From contig BSWB01000004.1 of NCBI GenBank assembly GCA_033239125.1, forward strand, positions 140,983,426 through 141,047,425: 64,000 nt of DNA. Direction: 5' to 3'. This document shows, in pieces, positions 53,604 through 64,000 of this stretch (positions are counted from its first letter, which is position 1; every line of letters starts with the position of its first letter). The translations under genes were made by a program, and so were the position numbers. The notes beneath the pieces are model-generated. The model was not told where the DNA came from, ran no database searches, and was given only the letters and a program-made list of their open reading frames with translations. The stretch is from Fagopyrum homotropicum. Lineage: Eukaryota; Streptophyta; Magnoliopsida; Caryophyllales; Polygonaceae.

Positions 53604-55495
53604 ATGCGAAGAACCCATGCCGGGAAGGAAATCGTTCCTTACGATCCCGAACCAGAAAAGACATTCAAGCGACGATAGAAAGAAGCTAAGATGGCCAAGC
53701 AAGACAATTGCGATCTTGAGGCCGAATTGAAGGAGGCGCTGGAACAGCTGCGCCTCAATAAGGAAGAGCTACATCAAGAAAGAGAGCAGACTCACACAAG
53801 AACTGCAGATATACAAGCAGATATGGCCGATCTAAGGGCCCAGTTTCTGCCTCGACCGATCCTAGATCCTCGACCGAGGCAGGACCCAGTCCCAGTTGCC
53901 GCGGCCGAGATACATCCACCTCGGATGCCTATCCGAGATATTCTTTTTGCTGGAGTTCCACATACCCTAGGACAGAGGATGGACCCTAATCAGCAAGTAA
54001 GGCGTCCAGGAGTCAACCTAGGTGATCCAGTTGAGCATGATTATGAACTTCGACCGCAAGTTCTATCCATGATCCGCCAATGCCAATTTGGAGGTTTAGA
54101 GAGGGAGTCTCCGCATCAGCATTTGCAAAACTACGAGATTCTGATGGAGACCTTGAGACCTTCAAGGATGGAAAACAACAACTACAAGCTAAGGTCTTTC
54201 TACTTTTCTTTGAAAGACAGGGCGCTTACTTGGTATCAATCTCTTCCCCCCGGAAAGATCAACACTTGGGAAGAGATGACGACGGAATTTCTAACAAAGT
54301 TTTTTCCTCCCTCCAAAACCGCTGAAATGAAAGGGAAGATTAATGCATTCATTATGAAGGACAAGGAGAGTTTGTCCAAGTCATGGGAGAGATTCAAAGA
54401 TGTTCTATTAGATTGCCCACAACATGGGATTCCAAAGATAGAGTTGCTGGAGATATACTTTAAGGGATTGGATGGAGCTACTCAATTCAATCTTCAACTA
54501 CTTTCCGCCGGCACATTCATGGATATACCGATAGACGAATCTTGGGAGTTCATTGAAAAGCAATCTTTGCATATGGAGAAGTATTCCCATCAAGGAGCTG
54601 AAAATGGAGCTAAGAGAGTTAGTTTCCAAGACACTCCATCAAATGGCAATCAACTCATCTCCCTTAAAAATGATGTGAAGCAATTGAAAGACCTTTTAGT
54701 GGCTCACACGAAGAAGGAAGATGGAGGATATCAAGGAAGAAACAACAATCAAGGGTCACGGAATAACAATTACAACAACAATAGAGGCTCCAACAACAAC
54801 AATTGGAGATCTAATCAACAAAATCCGGGTAACCCTCATTCTTATTCTAATAATTCTTTTAACCCCTCTTCTTCTTCTTCTCTACTCTATTGAAGAGCCA
54901 GGAGCCTAGATCAAGTTTGTCCCAGCCAGAGAAGAAAGATGCAATGCTGGAGGCAATCTTGATTAAGCTCAACGCCATGGAGACGTCTATGACTTCATTT
55001 TCGAAGGCACAAAAAGCCTTAGAGCAACAATTCTTTAATAAGGCGAATGAAGCGCCAAGAGATCCAGGGAAACTCACAACAAGGATAGAGAGCAACCCTA
55101 AAGGACAGATTATGGCAATAACGACAAGAAGTGGACTAAAAACCGTAGATCCAGTACCTCGGTCGATGCCAGTGCAGACGAAGAACACCTCGGTCCGGGA
55201 CCAGACGAGGAACACTTCAGTTGAGGTGCCATCCGAGGTGGAGTCCAAGAAAGCGAAGGACAAATCTGAAGTTTATGTCCCACCTCCTGCTTATAAACCA
55301 CCACTTCCATTCCCTCAGTCAAGGGCCAGAGCACATCTAGACAAGCATTTTGGTAAGTTCCTTGACTTGATGAATAAACTACACATTAACATATCTTTCC
55401 TTGATGCTATTCTAGAGATGCCCGCCTATGGGAAGTTCTTGAAAAAATTCTATCAAGAAAGAGGAAGCTGGAAGACTTTGGAGAAGTTAGGATGA
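53604..55495 (+). pseudogene. Athila-like gag
   Basis: The ATG at 53604 opens MRRTHAGKEIVPYDPEPEKT, with a TAG at 53676-53678. The frame is open again from 53691 to 54893: an N-terminal coiled coil (LKEALEQLRLNKEELHQERE) and the capsid core (SFYFSLKDRALTWYQSLPPG, then TKFFPPSKTAEM). An Asn-rich linker follows. A one-base shift near 54880 moves the rest into frame 54890-55495 (MLEAILIKLNAMETSMTSFS, then GQIMAITTRSGL and the YKPPLPFPQSRAR block before the protease). It forms the particle when intact. CACCTCGGTC motifs lie inside its coding part. Confidence 0.88.
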
Positions 55496-56330
55496 CATCT
55501 AAGTCCTCGGAACTCAATCAAATCATGAATGAGAAGATGCCACCCAAGTTAAGAGATCCCGGCTCATTTTGCATTCCCATTCAAGTTGGGGATGTAACTT
55601 GTGAGGCGTTGTGTGATCTAGGAGCCAGCGTGAGCATCATCCCGCTGGAGCTATGTGAGAGAATCAGACTTGGAGAGCCCAAGCCGGTGAAGATAAGGTT
55701 ATACATGGCGGATCGCTCCATTACTCATCCCATGGGCATCTTGGAAGACGTTCCCATCAAGTTAGGTAACTTCTATTTACCTATAGACTTTGTTGTACTT
55801 GATATACCCGTAGATTATCCCGTTCCTATCATTTTCGGGAGACCATTTCTAGCAACTTCGGGTTGCAATGTGGATTGTAAGAACGCCAAGTTAAAATTCA
55901 ACATTGGCGGTGATCAAGTGGAATTTGCATTGCTTGCTGCAATGAAAGGTGAGCCGCTAGAGGATGATATCTTCAACATCTATGATGAAGAAGAATCAAG
56001 AGAATTGGTGAGCTCTTTCCTTATTAATGACCCTCTTGAAAGAATTCTTAGTTTTAGCTTAATGGAGGAAGGTATAGATGTTTCTTGTGATGCAGATATA
56101 CAGAGCTTAAAGGCACTGGAAGCAGATCCAGGAGCTAAAATTGAGAAACTAATCCAGGAGAGGAAAAATTCAAGTTTCGGTCCTAGTTCTAGTACCTCGA
56201 CCGAAGCACTTCCTGGACCAAGCGAGGTGTTCTTATCTGAAGAACATCTCGGTCACCCACCTCGGACACCGACCGAGACAGCAAGCGAGATGTTGTCAAC
56301 TGAGAAAAACAAACTTCCTACACCCTTTTT
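55492..56330 (+). pseudogene. Athila-like aspartic protease region
   Basis: The frame starts MTSKSSELNQIMNEKMPPKL, then PGSFCIPIQVGDVTCEALCD. The active-site triad is in CDLGASVSIIPLEL, and PVPIIFGRPFLATSGCNVDC is the conserved end of the retropepsin-like fold. The open frame continues to 56685. After about 56100 a low-complexity linker with CTCGACCGA motifs takes the place where reverse transcriptase should start. Confidence 0.88.
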
Positions 56331-57641
56331 TGAGACTCATTTACAGTTGGTGGAGCACTGGCTCCACCAAGCTTCTGATATTAAAGAACCTTGGTATGTT
56401 GATATTGTTAATTATCTTGTCTGCCAGGAAATACCGCCCGGATTGACGTACGCCCAAAGGAAGAAATTCTTCAAGGATGTACACCATTACTACTGGAATG
56501 AACCTCTACTGTTTAAGAGAGGTCCGGATGGGAAGCTTCGACGATGCATTCCGGAGGATGAAGTTGCTAGTTTTATACGGCATTGTCACTCGCCTCCTTG
56601 TGGAGGACATGCCAGCGCTCACAAAACGTGCGCTAAGGTATTGCATTATGGTTTCTTTTGGCCTACATTATTTAAGGATGTGTAAACATTTGTTGTTTCT
56701 TGTGATGCATGCCAAAAAACAGGGAATTTGTCTAGAAGGAACGAGATATCACTCAACAATATTCAGGAGGTTGAGATTTTTTATGTATGGGGAGTTGATT
56801 TCATGGGACCTTTCCCATCATCCGCAGAAACCTCTACATCCTCCTAGTTGTTGATTACGTCTCTAGATGGGTGGAAGCCATTGCCTCCCCCACTAATGAC
56901 GTCATGGTGGTTGTGAAGTTCTTTAATCGGACTATCTTTCCACACTTTGGGACGCCATGCATTATCATCAGCGATGGAGGGACACATTTTATCAACCGGA
57001 AGTTTAAGGCACTTCTATCGAAGTATGGGGTAGCCCACAAGGTAGCAACCCCTTATCACCCTCAAACTAGTGGACATGTCGAGATCTCGAATAGAGAAAT
57101 CAAGAAAATTTTGGAGAAGACAGTCTCTAGGACGAGGAAGGATTGGTCCATGAAGTTGGATGACACTCTTTGGGATTATAGGACCGCATTCAAGACTCCC
57201 ATTGGTACCACTCCTTACAATTTGGTATATGAGAAGTCTTGTCATCTACCCGTTGAGCTAGAGCACAAGGCATATTGGGCAATCAAATGGTTGAATTTCG
57301 ATATCAAGGAATCCGGAGAAAAGAGGCTATTGGACATCAATGAGTTGGAAGAGCTGCGCTTAAACGCTTATGAGAATGCCAAGATCAACAAGGAAAGGAC
57401 AAGGAGATAGCATGACAAGCATATCATTCCTAAGGAATTCAAAGAAGGAGATTTAGTCCTGCTCTTCAACTCCCGCCTTCGCCTCTTTCTAGGTAAGTTG
57501 AAATCTAAATGGACATGACCTTACGTTGTGAAACATGTTTTTCCTTATGGTGCAGTTGAGATTTGGGGTGAAACAAGCGGAAGCTTTAAGGTCAATGGTC
57601 ATAGGCTTAAGAAATACCAACCGGAAGTCCAGGTTGAGTAG
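56331..57641 (+). pseudogene. Athila-like integrase
   Basis: The zinc region reads FIRHCHSPPCGGHASAHKT, then CDACQKTGN, separated by a TAA at 56683-56685. The catalytic core has VWGVDFMGPFPSS (first Asp), IIISDGGTHFINRKF (second Asp) and TSGHVEISNREIKKI (Glu), with frameshifts around 56800-56870. The C-terminal part (FKEGDLVLLFNSRLRLF, then a VFPYGAVEIWGETSGSFKV segment) has TAG at 57408-57410 and TGA near 57518. It would insert element cDNA into the genome if intact. Confidence 0.88.
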
Positions 57642-58377
57642 ATTGCACCACTATACCTTGTTTAGGGATGCCGTACGGTCCAGCTAGCGACCTTAAATCA
57701 AGCGCTTCTTGGGAAGCAACCCAAGGTATTGCTTCCTTTTCCCTTTTCTAGTTTAGTTTTAGATAGTTTGCTTTTGCTTTGCTTTGTTTTGTTTTTGGCG
57801 TCCTAGACAGAAACCAGGTACTCTCTAAGGAAGGATTACAACTAAGGAGCTCCACTGAAAGGACAAAAGTTCGAGAAATTGAGAAGACGGAGTTTAAGTG
57901 AGACACATCTCGGTTGCTGTGACAGCACCTCGACCGATATGATCTTGGGCAACCGAGGCAACTAGGTCTGACAATCCAGTCAGCCACCTCGGTCCAGTCG
58001 GGACCACCTCGACCGAGGTGATACCAGATTCAGCGAGGGGTATAAAAGGCAAAACGGATTTCTCACTTTCCCTCTTACCCCTTCTCGACCGCGGCGCACC
58101 ATTCACCTTTCTTTTTCGTTTCTCACTCGTTTTCCACAATTTTTGCTCCGATTTCACCAAGAAAAGAAAGAGGATCGGAGTGCAAGCAATAAACTGCAAG
58201 ATAAACGCCTTGAATCTACGTAAATTGGGGTAAATTGGTAGTGATTTTGGGGGAAAAGAACTGAAAATCAGAGAGTGGAAATCGCACAACACTTTGCGTC
58301 GGTCCAGTCGAGCTGTGTCTCGGCCGAGGTGTTCTTCAGCTTGTCAGACCGACCGAGGTGACCTTCTGTCAGCAATC
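57642..58377 (+). other. Spacer between integrase and the Athila ORF1-like gene
   Basis: No coding frame. It contains several CACCTCGACCGAGGTG-type palindromes, with a perfect one at 58005-58020 and others near 57940, 58085, 58330 and 58355. This is the region where Athila elements have a spacer before ORF1. Confidence 0.6.
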
Positions 58378-59733
58378 ATGAGTACCCATTCTGATCGTCA
58401 GCTTGTTTCGAGAGATGCTCCCAGTGGTTCTTCCCCTTCCTCTACTTCTCGTCCTTCTATACCGGTGATTCATGAGCGTCACCAGGTGGACTTCGATCGT
58501 ATTTGCGGGCGCCCCATAGTTGCCCTGCGTTTCTTGGACATCTCAGCCTTCAAGTGTCTCCACGTAGCGGAGGACTTGAGGAAGATGATATCTATGGTAG
58601 GGCTGGAGGACTTTATGGAGATCCGAGCTCCAACCTACCTAGAGCCGACTATGGAGTTTGTGAGTTCCGTCACTCACATGCCAGAGAGGAATAACATCAA
58701 GTACCGGTTGCTGAACCGGAACTACATAGTACCGATGGATCAGTTTCAAGAGGTCTTCGGCTTCCCGACTCCCACCGTGACTGACTTTCCATCCCGAGCA
58801 GTGGCTCGAGATTTCTAGGGGTAGATAGCCCACGTGGTGGAGCACAGTGACAGATGGAGACCTAGGGACTCCAGGGAGCGCAATATTTTTCAATTAGCTT
58901 TCCATCTAGCCCACCGTATTTTCAGTGAGACTCTTCTGGCGCGTACTGAGACGCCCCAGAAGATCAGACAGGGAGAGATTTTGAGCTTGTTTTGCATGGT
59001 GACTGGTGGAGTGCCTGACTTTGGAGGCATGTTGGCTGAGGACTTGCATCGTATCAAGGGCAAGGTCAAGGGAGATATCTGCTGTGGAGGGCTGGTGAAC
59101 CATATTGCTACGGTCATGGGTCTAGATCTGAGTGCTTGTACATTAGTAGCGGCTACGAAGCCGCTAGGACTTCAGGAGATGATCACGAGGCGGATTCTTG
59201 TTCCACGTGGCCTTACTACACCATTCGTCACTATGCCTTGGGAGCAGACTGCTCCTCAGAGTATCCTATGGTCAGCTCAGTTCACAGTTTTCGATTCGCA
59301 GTACTGGTCTTCCGCTTGGCTTCCCTACTTACAAGATGCTAGATATGCTGCGCCGGCAGAGGATGAGGAGGAGTACGATGATGGCAGAGCTGCCATGGAA
59401 ACCGGTACTGATACCGCTGGTCCTAGTATGCCAGTTGTCGATCTAGATGACGAGGCTACAGAGGAGGAGGCAACAGCATCATAACGACCTGCCCGGCGTA
59501 GAGTCCGCGGACAAAGAGATCTAGTAGCTCACCGACGGCTTGATGAGCTTACAAACCAGATGATCGACTCTTACGCAGCCCTGACAGTGGAGGTTATGGA
59601 GATTAGAGAGAGCCAGCACTACCAGCAGAGGATGATGGAGATCCAGTTTCAGCACACGATGGGTTATCCATTTGATCCATCTCAGTATCCTTTCATCCCA
59701 TATCCAGCACCACCACCAGCGAATCAGGACTAG
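58378..59733 (+). pseudogene. Athila ORF1-like gene of the Athila-like element
   Basis: The ATG at 58378 opens MSTHSDRQLVSRDAPSGSSP. The frame carries ALRFLDISAFKCLHVAEDLR, VGLEDFMEIRAPTYLEPTME and YIVPMDQFQEVFGFPTPTVT, which line up with the second gene of the array units. Stops are TAG at 58816-58818 and 58822-58824, and TAA at 59482-59484. All are in one frame, so no frameshift is needed to reach the end at 59733 (a Gln/Met-rich tail, then YPFIPYPAPPP). Known as a plant-specific Athila protein of unknown role. Confidence 0.82.
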
Positions 59734-61143
59734 AGCAGCATGGATTTTCTATATTATTTATTTTTGCAGCTCAGCTATGTCCGGTGAGTTTTCTGATTTT
59801 AGACTTATTTTGACCCATTGGGACAATGTGTCCCAAGTATGGGGTATGTGGATATACTTATTTGACTATGTGTGTATGTTGTATGACTCTATTTGGATAT
59901 TTATGATCTTATTTATGCTTCATATGATTATCTGCCATTATATGCATACCTACAGGTTTTTATTTGAGGAAAACGTCAAAAACTGGTTTAAAAAGAAAAA
60001 AAATTTATGACCTCGACCGGGATGATTCTGGCAAACGAGGTCACCTAGGATGACCTAGAACACCTCGACCGAGGTGGTTTAACGGAGAAGTTTTCGAAAC
60101 GATTTTTGTGCTTCTTTTCTGGATATGACCTCAGTGATGATTTTGTTTGCAGATTGGTTTTGAAATCTTTATATGCTTGAAAGGTTTTATGATATGTTTA
60201 AGTTGCAAAATGCTTTGTTTGAAGTTTTGGCATGTTTAATACTTTGTTTTTATCAAAATTATGTTCAATTTGAAGGTTGACACCACATGATGAGTTCTAT
60301 CACATTCTTCCTGGGATGATTAAGGCAATTCATTCTCTTCTCTTCTTCTTCTTGATCATGTTTTAGCCCCTCATATACATATTTGCCTCCCTTTACCTAT
60401 CCAGGAATTTGGAAGCAAGCAAGTAAAAGCAAGAAAGTGAAGTTGAGATGTTGGATGAAAGTGTTAGAAAAAAACAAATGGGTTTGGGAAAGTCAATCAT
60501 GATGATGAGTAACTCGGCACCATTCATATAGCCGGGTGTTTGTGTCTTGCCAAAGTCGGATTGAGCGATATTCCTAACGGGTCATGGTATGTGCATCAAG
60601 GGTTTGAGGCATCTCGAGAAATTGATGATTGCTGATTTCCTAGGCTTCGGTTATTGTACACCTTTGTCCATGCATCCCAAAAAGTAAAGTAAAATAAGCA
60701 AAGCTTATTGGTGGAAGATGTTGAGTTTCAAAAAAAGTGAAGTAAGATCCTTTTCCCGGATTCTAGCACCACATTTCTTATATACATCCCACCCTCACAC
60801 GTTTCTTGACCTCTTTTGGAAGTCCTTGAGACCTCGAGCTTGTTGTTTGACTTGGTGATTTAAACTGAATTTTACATGATTGATTTCGATAAATATGATT
60901 TATTATGCATTCTATGATTTTATGCAAAGATGAACAGCTTTCTTATATTTATAAAATATTTTGATCATGTCTTGATTTTATTTGCCATGAAGCATTCTCT
61001 TAGAGTGATCTATGAGTGGAACACACCACCAAAAATGTTTTGAAACGCTTTTCATTGATCTTTATGACTTATAATTCATTATATATTGTACTTAAGATTT
61101 GGAACTTGCTTGGGGACAAGCAAGGGACAAGTATGAGGTATTT
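59734..61143 (+). other. Athila-like 3' untranslated region
   Basis: No gene. It includes a perfect CACCTCGACCGAGGTG palindrome (60061-60076), the conserved block 60507-60690 shared with the LARD, the hairpin TTGCTTGGGGACAAGCAA (61106-61123) and the polypurine tract AAGTATGAGGTATTT before the LTR. Confidence 0.75.
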
Positions 61144-62857
61144 TGATAGCATGTATTATAGTTTATATTTTGGGACTTGTTTAGACGTTTTATCTTCAAT
61201 AATCTGCATGTATGGATGAATATTATGTGATTATATTGTTGTTTCATCTACCTTTACGGGAATCGAGGTCTACACCTAGTTTCGTTATAATTGTAGGTAA
61301 AATGGCACGTTTTGGACTAAATTGGAGCTAAGGAGCTAAGGAGTCATTGGAGCTACATTCTGGAGCTTAAGGAAGAACTCAGGAAGCATGGAAATGATGA
61401 AGAAGATTTACTTTGGACCAGATTTGAGAGATTTCACATCGACCGAGGTGATCTTGAGGAGCGTCCCGACCGAGGCGAACACCCTGCCGCCGGCGAGAAA
61501 TATATTTTTGGCTGAGATCTTTTATTTTTGGAAAGAAGATATCTTATATTTTTGGCTAGATTTCTCGAAGGAAGATATTATTTTTGGGAGATCTATTTTA
61601 GAGATATGAATATATTTTATAGGAAATTATCTTTTTAAGATATTATTATCTTCGAAAGATAATTCTCCTATATAAAGGGTTGGATTTTCCACAATTCAAC
61701 CATCTTTGGATCCTAATATAGTCAGATCAAAGGATTTTCTGGAAGTTTGAAGGAAGGATTGAAGATCAAGGAAGGAAGTAAGATCTAGTTTGGAGTTAGC
61801 TTTTGAGGGAGTTTGTAAAACTTTCTTATATTCCCTTTTGGTTTTTTGTCTTAGTTGATTTGTGATTTAAGGAACGCTGATTTGTTGTTATTTGATTCAG
61901 TTATTGAGACATTTTTCTTAAGGTTTTCTTGTTCGAAAATTGATTCCTTTTCCGTTGAATTGATTATTGTTATCATGATGATTGTTGCTAAGTTTCTTAT
62001 GCGATTCTAGGGTGATTGGCTAAAAGTTGTGGGGAAGACGATGATAGAATGATCTTAATCCTAGCAGGACCCTGAAAGCTCGAGTCTTTAACCTTAACCC
62101 TAGAACACCTCGCTCAGTCGACGAACATCTCGACCGAGATGGTACATAAACTGAACGAGGTGAACCTTTCCTGATCCGAAACTGAGAGTTAAGTGTTCTA
62201 GTTTGCCAAATCCTATCCTTATTACACCTTTCCTAGTTCAATGCAAGCCTAGGATGAGACTTACCCGGTGATTCCTTTGTTTGTTTACCCAAGATCATAA
62301 GTGTAGGTAATAAAGGTTTGACCTTTATTGGGGTTTGAGTGTGCCTTTATCCCATCTTTGTGAGTTAGCCTGAGACTTACCCGGTAAAGGTTGATTCTAT
62401 TCCCTTGGGTGGTGTGTTGGTTTGAGATTATAATTTCTTTCCTTAGTACCTTGAGACTTACCCGGTGATAGGAGCTTTGGCTTGTGATAGTGAGTAGTGA
62501 GACTTACCCGGTAATCTATTCCCACCTTAGAAACACCTTCCCTTTGCAAACCTCAGCTTTGTTCGCGTTATCCTTTGAGATCTTGAGTCGGAACCACCAC
62601 TAGATGCTTTAATCCCTAGAATCCGCATTTCCCCTTACTTGACTTTTACATCATCTTTGATTACTTTAATTGCTTTTGGTTAATTGCAATACTTGACAAC
62701 CGATTATGTGCTTTGTTTGACCTAAGTCCCTGTGATCGACCCCTGGAATTCTTTCTTTTTATTACAATTGACCCGTACACTGCAGATTTGCATCTTTGTT
62801 CAAGCATACTTCTTAGGTTATAAATTTAAAGCTTGCACACACCATTTGGAGCGAACA
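61144..62857 (+). repeat. Athila-like 3' LTR
   Basis: 1714 bp, nearly the same as the 5' LTR, with a TATA box at 61669-61676 and the four GAGACTTACCCGGT motifs. It ends GGAGCGAACA. Confidence 0.92.
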
Positions 62858-62862
62858 ACAGG

Positions 62863-64000
62863 TCAATCATATGTATGGCGGATACTTCTTCGGATTTTCA
62901 ACACTGGGGTCCAGTTAACTCCATGTTGGTCGGTTGGATCCTCCATAGTACAGATCCATCAGTCCGTTCCACAGTGTCAAATTTGGACACGGCTCGCGAC
63001 TTGTGGATGGAATTAGAGCAACGTTATTCCATAGGCAACGGACCAAGGATCTTGAAGCTACGTGCGGATATCAATCAATGTTGACAACAAAGACAATCCG
63101 TTTCCATATGTTATGGAAGACTTCGCCGTATGTGGAATGAGCTCAATACATCGCTTCCATCATCAACAAAGATTTGCAATCCGTGCTCAAAGCTACTTGC
63201 TACGGAACGAGAGGATGAACAAATTCATCAATTCCTTATCGGATTAGATGATTCCTATGAAACTCTCCGTTCAAGTATCATTTCTAAAGAGGCGTTGCCA
63301 ACTTTGAATAAAGTGTATTTGTTAACGATTCAAGAGGAGTGCACTCACATGACATCTAGGGAAGTCGAAACTCAGACGGAATCTATGGATATGGCAGCTC
63401 GTTCCTCAAGCAAATTTGGTCAAGACAACCAATACAAAACTAATTTACAATGTTTTTATTGTAATAAAACAATGCCACACAAAGGATCAATGTTTTAAAA
63501 TTGTCGGTTATCCGAAGTGGTGGAATAACGGAAGAGGGAAAGATGGAACAAACAACACGGGATTTAGAACCAATTCTGCGGCATCAAATGTTGCAGCACA
63601 AAAACAGCCTGCAGGAAAGACTCCAGGGATGCTTAATTCAAACAATCAAATACATGGTGGACCCACAACTTCCAGCAGTGCCGTTCACAGTGGACATGTA
63701 TCGGTTGTCTTTGGTGCAAACATTACAAATCAGGACCGTATGCAACTAGGAACCGACATAACGGATGAACAGTGGGTGGACCTGCTTGAAAAATTCAAAC
63801 AACTTCACGCAACGTCAAATGAATCGATGTCAGGTATTATTGAATCAAATTTTTGGATATTAGATAGCGGAGCATCTTTCTATATGACGGGTAATGTCAA
63901 TTTATTTTCCGAGTTAGAAATGGTTCATATGTATGCTATTAAATTGTCTAACGGATTGTTGCAAAACGCTAATCAAGTCGGAACTATTTTTCTAAGTCAA
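62863..64000 (+). pseudogene. Copia C gag C-terminus, zinc knuckle and start of protease
   Basis: After the insertion the frame resumes with a SSDFQHWGPVNSMLVGWI block and ARDLWMELEQRYSIGNGPRI. TGA at 63082-63084 follows, then MWNELNTSLPSS and IHQFLIGLDDSYETLRSSII in the same frame. A zinc knuckle starts CFYCNK and, after a one-base shift, continues HTKDQCFKIVGYPKWW. The protease site WILDSGASFYM near 63860 keeps its Asp-Ser-Gly. The window ends inside pol. Confidence 0.82.

Larger units (their letters stand above)
51722..62857 (+). mobile_element. Athila-like Ty3/gypsy retrotransposon lacking RT and RNase H
   Basis: LTRs at 51722-53475 and 61144-62857 both start TGATAGCATG and end GGAGCGAACA. 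They are flanked by ACGGG and ACAGG, a 5-bp duplication with one change. The tRNA-Asp primer site, gag, aspartic protease, integrase and a 3' Athila ORF1-like gene follow. Reverse transcriptase and RNase H are absent: the text goes from the post-protease region (about 56330) straight to the integrase zinc domain. It inserted in the gag of copia C. Stops and frameshifts occur in every gene. Confidence 0.92.
51427..64000 (+). mobile_element. Ty1/copia element C, interrupted by the Athila-like element and by the window end
   Basis: A primer-like TGGTATCA (51502-51509) precedes gag (51557-51721). Gag then continues after the Athila-like insertion from 62863 through a zinc knuckle to a protease near 63860. 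The 5' LTR could not be delimited, and the rest of pol lies beyond the window. Confidence 0.75.

Noticed and set aside
53350..53730. ORF spanning the 5' LTR end and primer site
   Set aside because: It crosses the LTR border and primer-binding site and is out of frame with gag. Chance frame.

Overview
The window is nuclear DNA of a flowering plant, most likely a eudicot. It holds one recognisable host gene in a sea of nested transposons. The plant assignment rests on an 11-exon chloroplast-targeted FtsH-like gene (FTSHI2) and on plant-type hAT, Mutator-like, Ty1/copia, chromovirus and Athila-type Ty3/gypsy elements.

Layout. 1-1159: 3' end of a decayed hAT element whose terminal repeat abuts a minus-strand Mutator-like transposase fragment (1160-1905). 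A 51-nt palindrome lies at 2096-2146. 2645-8466: an Athila-related element without pol (LARD type, minus strand, duplication ATGAG), inserted into an LTR-like sequence (about 2200-2639 and 8472-9627). 9628-14804: a broken chromovirus pol carrying a 605-bp MITE-like insertion, which itself carries a 331-bp one. 14805-15880: two decayed, oppositely oriented copies of a 2'-5' RNA ligase superfamily gene. 16438-23543: FTSHI2, 873 codons, with intact splice sites and frame. It is predicted to be an inner-envelope AAA-ATPase with a dead protease site.

24607-51426 is a three-level nest. A degenerate copia element (B, plus strand) was hit by a second copia element (A, minus strand, 25362-50633, duplication CACAA). 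Element A was then hit in gag by a plus-strand Ty3/gypsy element (duplication CTTGT) that is now a tandem array, LTR-internal-LTR-internal-LTR-internal-LTR (30542-48627). Each array unit has a gag and an Athila ORF1-like gene but no pol. From about 51.4 kb to the window end lies a third copia element (C), split in gag by an Athila-like element (51722-62857) that keeps gag, protease, integrase and the Athila ORF1-like gene but has lost reverse transcriptase and RNase H.

The main unexplained signals are as follows. (1) Each of the four Ty3/gypsy families carries its own short GC-centred palindrome, repeated across its LTRs, spacers and coding parts. (2) LTRs of two of the families carry four copies of one shared 16-nt motif. 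(3) A stem-loop sits just upstream of the polypurine tract in three families.
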